Source: DAITBA01 sp036824005 | Lineage (GTDB): Bacteria > Pseudomonadota > Gammaproteobacteria > Burkholderiales > Rhodocyclaceae | Length of the DNA stretch: 64,000 bases | Assembly: GCA_036824005.1 (NCBI GenBank) | Contig: DAITBA010000004.1 | Span: forward strand, 1-64,000 | Reading direction: 5' to 3' | Part shown: positions 59,952-64,000 of the stretch, piece by piece | Numbering within the stretch: the stretch's first letter is position 1 | How the letters are laid out: every line of letters starts with the position of its first letter | The notes under the pieces: generated by a model | What the model was told of the DNA's origin: nothing | Seen by the model: the letters and a program-made list of their open reading frames with translations, nothing else | Database searches by the model: none | Program-made: the position numbers and the translations under genes

Positions 59952-61181
59952 ATGCCACTGGACGAGAAGACCAAGCACCTCTTCGAGAAGATCGCAATTG
60001 AGCGCAAACAAGAAGCGCAAGAGAGGTGTACGAGGCGGCAAGTGCGCGCGCAAGCATCTCAGGTGTCGCCGTCATTCGAATCGTTGGAAGTCGCGCAGCT
60101 GTATCGGGCGCGCGGGCGGAGTCATTACTCTTCGTCGTTCCCGAACGATCAAGGGCGGCTACTGCCAGTCCGAACAATGGACAGCCTCGCATTGCCGCCG
60201 GCGATCCTTTCGCTCGACATCGAGACCGAAGTAACGCGATTGCGGAAGGTCGAGAAATCGACGATCTCGGTGGTAGGGGTGGTCCCTTACATGCCGTGTG
60301 GCGATGGCCATTACCGACGAGGCGCCTACCAATACTTTTTGCGCGATGAGATGCCAGCACTCCATGAGCTGCTCTCAAAGTTCGAGGGTCTGATCCTTGG
60401 TCAGAACTTGTTTGACTTCGACTACCGGGTCTTGCGACCCCATATGCCATTTGACAGCATCATCCACAAGACTTTCGACCTCCTCTTTTTCCTGAGTGAG
60501 ATTGATATCACTCGGCGAGCCCGACTTTCCCTCGATGTGCTTGCCAAACGTAATCTCAAGCGGCGGAAGCTGGTCACGAACCGCGATATCCCCGCCTTGT
60601 GGCGCGGTGGCGATGTGAAGACGGTGCTCAGACGCAACGAACGAGATTGCGACTTGGTCGTTGATCTCTGGATAACACTTGTGAACGACCGACGTCTTAC
60701 GACCCACGACCGACGCTCCGACGCTCCAAATATACTGATTGAGGTGAAAGAGCGACATCTGCCGGTTCTTTTCGGGCAGCAGCCGTTTATGGATTACAGG
60801 GAGTGGGCCCGCCGACTTCAGAAATGGGGTAATGCTTGCCGCGATCCGGTTACGGGCGGCAAGACCGTTGTCCGCGAGAAGATCGCTCGATATGACCTAG
60901 TGATCTTCCACCGCATGTGGTGTTCCGACTGCAAGCGGAACTTCATTCTGCGCGCTGGCCGTAACCGAATCTATAAGCCGCGGTCATCGAAGGTCTGTCC
61001 ATTCTGTAAACGCCAGCTTGCGCTGGCTGAGGGAACGACCCTGACAATGTGGGGTGACGCGGCGCGCAGACGCTTCTACTTCGTTAAGATGAAGCAATCG
61101 CCTTGCCTCAAACCAGAGAGCCTTCCGGCGGAGGATGAGGCGATGGAATTCATCCGTCGGATGCGGTATGGGCGATACTGA
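59952..61181 (+). CDS. YprB-like DEDD exonuclease with C-terminal zinc ribbon
   Basis: The 409-aa protein has an RNase H-fold DEDD core. D89/E91 lie in LSLDIETE, then GQNLFDFDYRVL, TFDLLFFL and RRNERDCDLVVDLW follow. This is the order of motifs in YprB-like predicted nucleases. It continues with a four-cysteine zinc ribbon (C324, C327, C349, C352). It lies at the start of a strip with Fic and toxin-antitoxin genes, and its codons look less GC-rich than those of the genes before it, so transfer is possible. The biological role is unknown. Confidence 0.6.
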   Translation: MPLDEKTKHLFEKIAIERKQEAQERCTRRQVRAQASQVSPSFESLEVAQLYRARGRSHYSSSFPNDQGRLLPVRTMDSLALPPAILSLDIETEVTRLRKVEKSTISVVGVVPYMPCGDGHYRRGAYQYFLRDEMPALHELLSKFEGLILGQNLFDFDYRVLRPHMPFDSIIHKTFDLLFFLSEIDITRRARLSLDVLAKRNLKRRKLVTNRDIPALWRGGDVKTVLRRNERDCDLVVDLWITLVNDRRLTTHDRRSDAPNILIEVKERHLPVLFGQQPFMDYREWARRLQKWGNACRDPVTGGKTVVREKIARYDLVIFHRMWCSDCKRNFILRAGRNRIYKPRSSKVCPFCKRQLALAEGTTLTMWGDAARRRFYFVKMKQSPCLKPESLPAEDEAMEFIRRMRYGRY

Positions 61182-61250
61182 GAAGGGAAACAACAGGACA
61201 TAAAGCAATCAAAGGGGCGTTCGAATTCTTTTCTGATTCGCGAGCGGCAG

Positions 61251-61329
61251 TCGTTTGGCACGATACCGGCAATCATGCCAATCGTTCGGCGCGATTTGTG
61301 CTATCGTGCCAATAAATCGTGCCAAACGA
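61251..61329. promoter_or_regulatory. Iterated operator-like repeats before the Fic gene
   Basis: The 14-mer atcgtgccaaacga occurs at 61316-61329, the shortened atcgtgccaata at 61303, and an inverted exact copy (tcgtttggcacgat) at 61251-61264. A weaker copy (atcatgccaatcg) starts at 61272. The two direct copies are spaced by 13 bp. The array ends 9 bp before the GTG at 61338, the layout of an autoregulatory operator. Confidence 0.65.
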
Positions 61330-61337
61330 GGCCATAG

Positions 61338-62735
61338 GTGCCTAAACAGCTCCCTGCCGATCTGAACGAGCAATTGCTTGCTGCGCTGGTGGCTCGCCCG
61401 GAAGGACTCGGCATCGATGCCCTTGCGGCGCATTGCGCGGGCGTGGCCAGCAAACGGACGATTCAGCGGCGGCTGTCTGATCTGATCAAGGACGGACGCG
61501 TCACTTCCGAGGGCGACGCCCGAGCATTGCGTTACCGGCTCGCACCGGTGACCGGACGCGCCGAACTGACCATGCCGCCCGCACAGGTGCAGGGGGAGGG
61601 CGAAGCCTACGTTCCACTTTCTCCCGCCGGCGCGGAGGTCAGATCCCTTGTCCGCAAGCCAATCACCGAACGTATCCCCGTGGGTTACAAGCGGGAATTC
61701 CTCGACCGTTACCGGCCCAACGAGTCGGCCTACCTTACACAAGAAATCCGGGCCCATCTACGCCGTTTAGGCCGAACGCCGGATGCCGAGCGTCCTGCCG
61801 GAACCTACGCGCGCCACATCCTGCAGCGCTTGCTCATCGACCTATCATGGGCGTCGTCCCGGCTGGAAGGCAACACCTACTCCCTGCTGGAAACCGAAAA
61901 GCTGGTCGTGCTCGGGCAGGCGGCCGAAGGCAAGGATGCGACAGAAACGCAGATGATCCTGAACCACAAGGCGGCCATCGAGTTCCTAGTCGAGTCGGCG
62001 GACGAAGTCGATCTCAAGCCCATGACCATCCGCAATCTGCACGCCTTGCTGTCCGACAATCTGCTGCCGAATCCCGCCGCCTGTGGGCGCTTGCGCACGG
62101 ATCCGGTTGGGATCGGCGGCTCCGTCTACAACCCCCTCGAGATCGCGGCGCTAATCGAGGAGTGCTTTGACCAAGTGCTCGCCACGGCGAGAGCGATCTC
62201 GGACCCGTTCGAGCAGGCCTTCTTCCTGATGGTGCAGTTGCCCTATCTGCAGCCCTTCGACGACGTAAACAAGCGCGTTTCGCGTCTGTCGGCAAACATC
62301 CCGCTGATCCGACACAACGTGTCGCCCTTGTCGTTCGTGGATGTCCCCGAGAAGGCGTACATCGACGGTTTGCTGGGCGTCTATGAATTCAACCGCGTCG
62401 CATTGCTTCGCGACGTGTTCGTGTGGGCCTATGAGCGATCATGCCAACGGTATGTCGCCGTCCGGCAGTCACTCGGCGAGCCGGATTCGTTTCGCCTGCG
62501 CTACCGGGAGGCTCTGATGCAGGTTATCCGGACAATTGTCCAGAACCGCTTGGATGCGACGGTCGAGGCGATCAAGAATGTGGCTGTCGGGGCAGGGATC
62601 CCGGACGAGCACCTTGACCACTTCGTCCGGCTCGCGGAGATCGAACTCCGGTCACTGCACGAGGGCAACTTTGCTCGCTACCGCCTGCGGCCATCTGAAT
62701 TTGAGGCTTGGACGGGTGCCCGAAAAGCGAGGTGA
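61338..62735 (+). CDS. Winged-helix Fic-family protein with altered Fic motif
   Basis: The 465-aa protein starts with GTG. Residues about 10-75 look like a winged helix (GIDALAAHCAGVASKRTIQRR), and the Fic fold is about 150-370. The core reads QPFDDVNKRVSRL (Q305-L317), where ordinary Fic proteins have HPFxDGNGRxxR. So Gln replaces the catalytic His, and the glycines are changed. It may not be an AMP transferase. The upstream operator repeats suggest the winged helix represses its own gene. Confidence 0.75.
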   Translation: MPKQLPADLNEQLLAALVARPEGLGIDALAAHCAGVASKRTIQRRLSDLIKDGRVTSEGDARALRYRLAPVTGRAELTMPPAQVQGEGEAYVPLSPAGAEVRSLVRKPITERIPVGYKREFLDRYRPNESAYLTQEIRAHLRRLGRTPDAERPAGTYARHILQRLLIDLSWASSRLEGNTYSLLETEKLVVLGQAAEGKDATETQMILNHKAAIEFLVESADEVDLKPMTIRNLHALLSDNLLPNPAACGRLRTDPVGIGGSVYNPLEIAALIEECFDQVLATARAISDPFEQAFFLMVQLPYLQPFDDVNKRVSRLSANIPLIRHNVSPLSFVDVPEKAYIDGLLGVYEFNRVALLRDVFVWAYERSCQRYVAVRQSLGEPDSFRLRYREALMQVIRTIVQNRLDATVEAIKNVAVGAGIPDEHLDHFVRLAEIELRSLHEGNFARYRLRPSEFEAWTGARKAR

Positions 62736-63012
62736 GGAATCCGCACCGAGCCCCGTGACGCGGCAATCACGCCGCCTTTACCGGCACCAGATCGCTCAGT
62801 ACCGTCTAGCGGGGGAAAAGGGGCCGCGTTCGAATTCTTACTGGCCAGGGGCTGGCCAGCGATTCGGATGCCTCTTTGACCGCGCGCCGAGAATCCGTCC
62901 CGAGCTCGCCGATTCACCGCATCCTGAAAGTAGATCTTCGGTTGAGAAGAGAGTCACGGCAACCGCCGCCCACGTGCCGACCCGATAGACATCCAGGCCA
63001 TATATTGCGACG
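62736..63012. other. Spacer with a short gene-end fragment
   Basis: This 277-bp stretch has no supported gene. On the minus strand 62767-62805 encodes TVLSDLVPVKAA and a stop, very like the C-terminus TILGDLWPAKAA of the gene at 63825. A TAG precedes it in frame, so it is only a fragment. Confidence 0.45.
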
Positions 63013-63299
63013 ATGCAATATACGCAGGCAACCTTGCTCGCTCGCGCCAAGGAAGTTCGTGACGACGGTTCGATCATCGATGTCGTCGTCTGGGATCTGC
63101 CGGAACCCCAGCCGCCCGCACGCACCGGTACAAGTACCGCCTGTAATACGGCGTCGATGGCGTGTCACGCGTACGCTACGACAACGAGCGGGGCAAGGGC
63201 GATCACCGGCATATCGGAGACCGAGAAGAGGTGTATGTCTTCACCACGCTCGAGCAGTTGATCGAGGATTTCAGAAGCGATGTCGAGAGCTGGGGGTAA
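63013..63299 (+). pseudogene. Broken TumE-like (DUF6516) toxin
   Basis: The ATG at 63013 gives TLLARAKEVRDDGSIIDVVV, then the frame changes near 63110-63123. The shifted frame reads HRYKYRL, TAA (63144-63146), then YGVDGVSRVRYDNERGKGDH and EEVYVFTTLEQLIEDF, ending at a TAA at 63297-63299. The combined order fits TumE-type toxins (YRLxYxxxxxxxxRYDN...HxH). Two lesions would inactivate it. The antitoxin follows 3 bp later. Confidence 0.55.
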
Positions 63300-63302
63300 T
63301 CC

Positions 63303-63656
63303 ATGAGAGCGATCATCGAGGTGGCTCGCAAGGGTTCGATCTTCACCACCGTTGCCCGGCAGGTCGCCAGTGCACGCCAGGGTCGGTCACCGGACTACCA
63401 CGTGAGTTTCGAGTCGGCGCGCGCGCTGTTCGCCGAGCTTACGCCCGCGCGCCTGGATCTGCTCGATACGTTGCGCCGCGTGGGCCCCTGCAGCATTTAT
63501 GCGTTGGCCAAGGCGGCCGAGCGCGACTACTCCAACGTGCATACGGACGTTTTGCGGCTGGAAGAACTGGGCCTGATCGACCGTGCGGAAGATAGGGCGG
63601 TGTCGGTACCCTTCGAGGCCGTCGAGATTCTCGTCCCGCTCACACAGGTCGCGTAA
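63303..63656 (+). CDS. TumA/HVO_A0114-like winged-helix antitoxin
   Basis: The 117-aa protein has a winged-helix region: SFESARALFAELTPARLDLL, then GPCSIYALAKAAERDYSNVH and LRLEELGLIDRAEDRA. This family is normally the DNA-binding antitoxin partner of TumE. Here the toxin upstream is broken, so it may be an orphan regulator. It starts 3 bp after the relic. Confidence 0.7.
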   Translation: MRAIIEVARKGSIFTTVARQVASARQGRSPDYHVSFESARALFAELTPARLDLLDTLRRVGPCSIYALAKAAERDYSNVHTDVLRLEELGLIDRAEDRAVSVPFEAVEILVPLTQVA

Positions 63657-63824
63657 CGCGTGTGTACGCCGGCTGGACTGTGGCCAAACCGTTTCCGCCA
63701 TTGGGACGCACGACTCCCTCACCGAGAATGCCGCGCGGCTGACCGCGGCGCCAGGTCTGTCAGCGCGCGAAAACGCCTGTGCAGCTGACGGGTCGAACCG
63801 GTCAGTCAGCCGCGCTTTACTCCG

Positions 63825-64000
63825 TCACGCCGCCTTCGCCGGCCACAGGTCGCCCAGGATCGTCTCGCTTGCCAGTGTGCGCGCGTCGTTGATCTTCGCG
63901 ATCATTTCCAGATGAGGAAGGAAATCCCACTTCTCGCGTCGCCGCTGCTCGTCGACGACGCTGGAGATGGCGGCGACTCGGTAATAGATGAAGTGATCGA
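63825..64000 (-). CDS. Unidentified protein, C-terminal part, runs off the window
   Basis: Minus-strand frame from the window edge to a TGA at 63825-63827: DHFIYYRVAAISSVVDEQRR, then KWDFLPHLEMIAKINDARTL and TILGDLWPAKAA. The composition is protein-like and has no lesions. The start and most of the gene are outside the window. I do not recognise the family. Confidence 0.5.
   Translation of the reverse strand, partial: DHFIYYRVAAISSVVDEQRRREKWDFLPHLEMIAKINDARTLASETILGDLWPAKAA

Overview
The window looks like a GC-rich proteobacterial chromosome, most probably from a facultatively denitrifying betaproteobacterium. This is inferred from protein style, from the Sec-exported N2O reductase system, and from the repeat-rich spacer at the left end. 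No rRNA is present and the species cannot be named. One tRNA is present, tRNA-Leu(CAA).

Layout. 1-14 kb is housekeeping and accessory genes: DUF2322, a RibD-like reductase, a di-iron oxygenase-like protein overlapping a GNAT/cyclic-nucleotide-domain fusion, an ACT protein, a decayed strip at 4.5-5.8 kb (MNT/HEPN relic plus two broken genes), pyruvate kinase, a VapBC pair, carboxypeptidase Taq, a chemoreceptor, and an ExeA-like ATPase fused to a roadblock domain. 14-19.7 kb is the classic minus-strand queA-tgt-yajC-secD-secF run. At 19.76-20.08 kb a tRNA-Leu relic split by two 79-bp hairpin repeats precedes an intact tRNA-Leu.

20.2-51.5 kb is a continuous denitrification locus. It holds two cytochrome cd1 nitrite reductases (nirS), a NapC/NirT tetraheme quinol dehydrogenase, an ethylbenzene-dehydrogenase-type heme protein, a cupredoxin, a NosR/NirI-like flavo-iron-sulfur membrane protein, nirC and other c-type cytochromes. 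It also holds a Sec-type (clade II-like) nosZ-C1-C2-B-D-G-H-F-L-Y operon with a thioredoxin-like protein, the complete heme d1 pathway (SUMT, nirF, fused nirDL, nirG, nirH, nirJ, nirN), DUF2249 and an NnrS-like membrane protein. Up to nine FNR/DNR-type palindromes sit in front of its transcription units, so it probably acts as one low-oxygen/NO regulon. Electrons would flow from quinol through NirT or NosG/NosH and small cytochromes or the cupredoxin to NirS (nitrite to NO) and NosZ (N2O to N2). No NO reductase or nitrate reductase gene is in the window.

51.5-59.6 kb has a Bcs1-like AAA protein, a double-Cache periplasmic protein, a small membrane protein, a MacAB-like efflux set and an M48 protease. 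59.6-64 kb is an accessory strip: a small cysteine-motif relic, a YprB-like exonuclease with a zinc ribbon, an unusual Fic protein behind repeated operators, a broken TumE-like toxin with an intact antitoxin, and the end of an unidentified gene running off the window.
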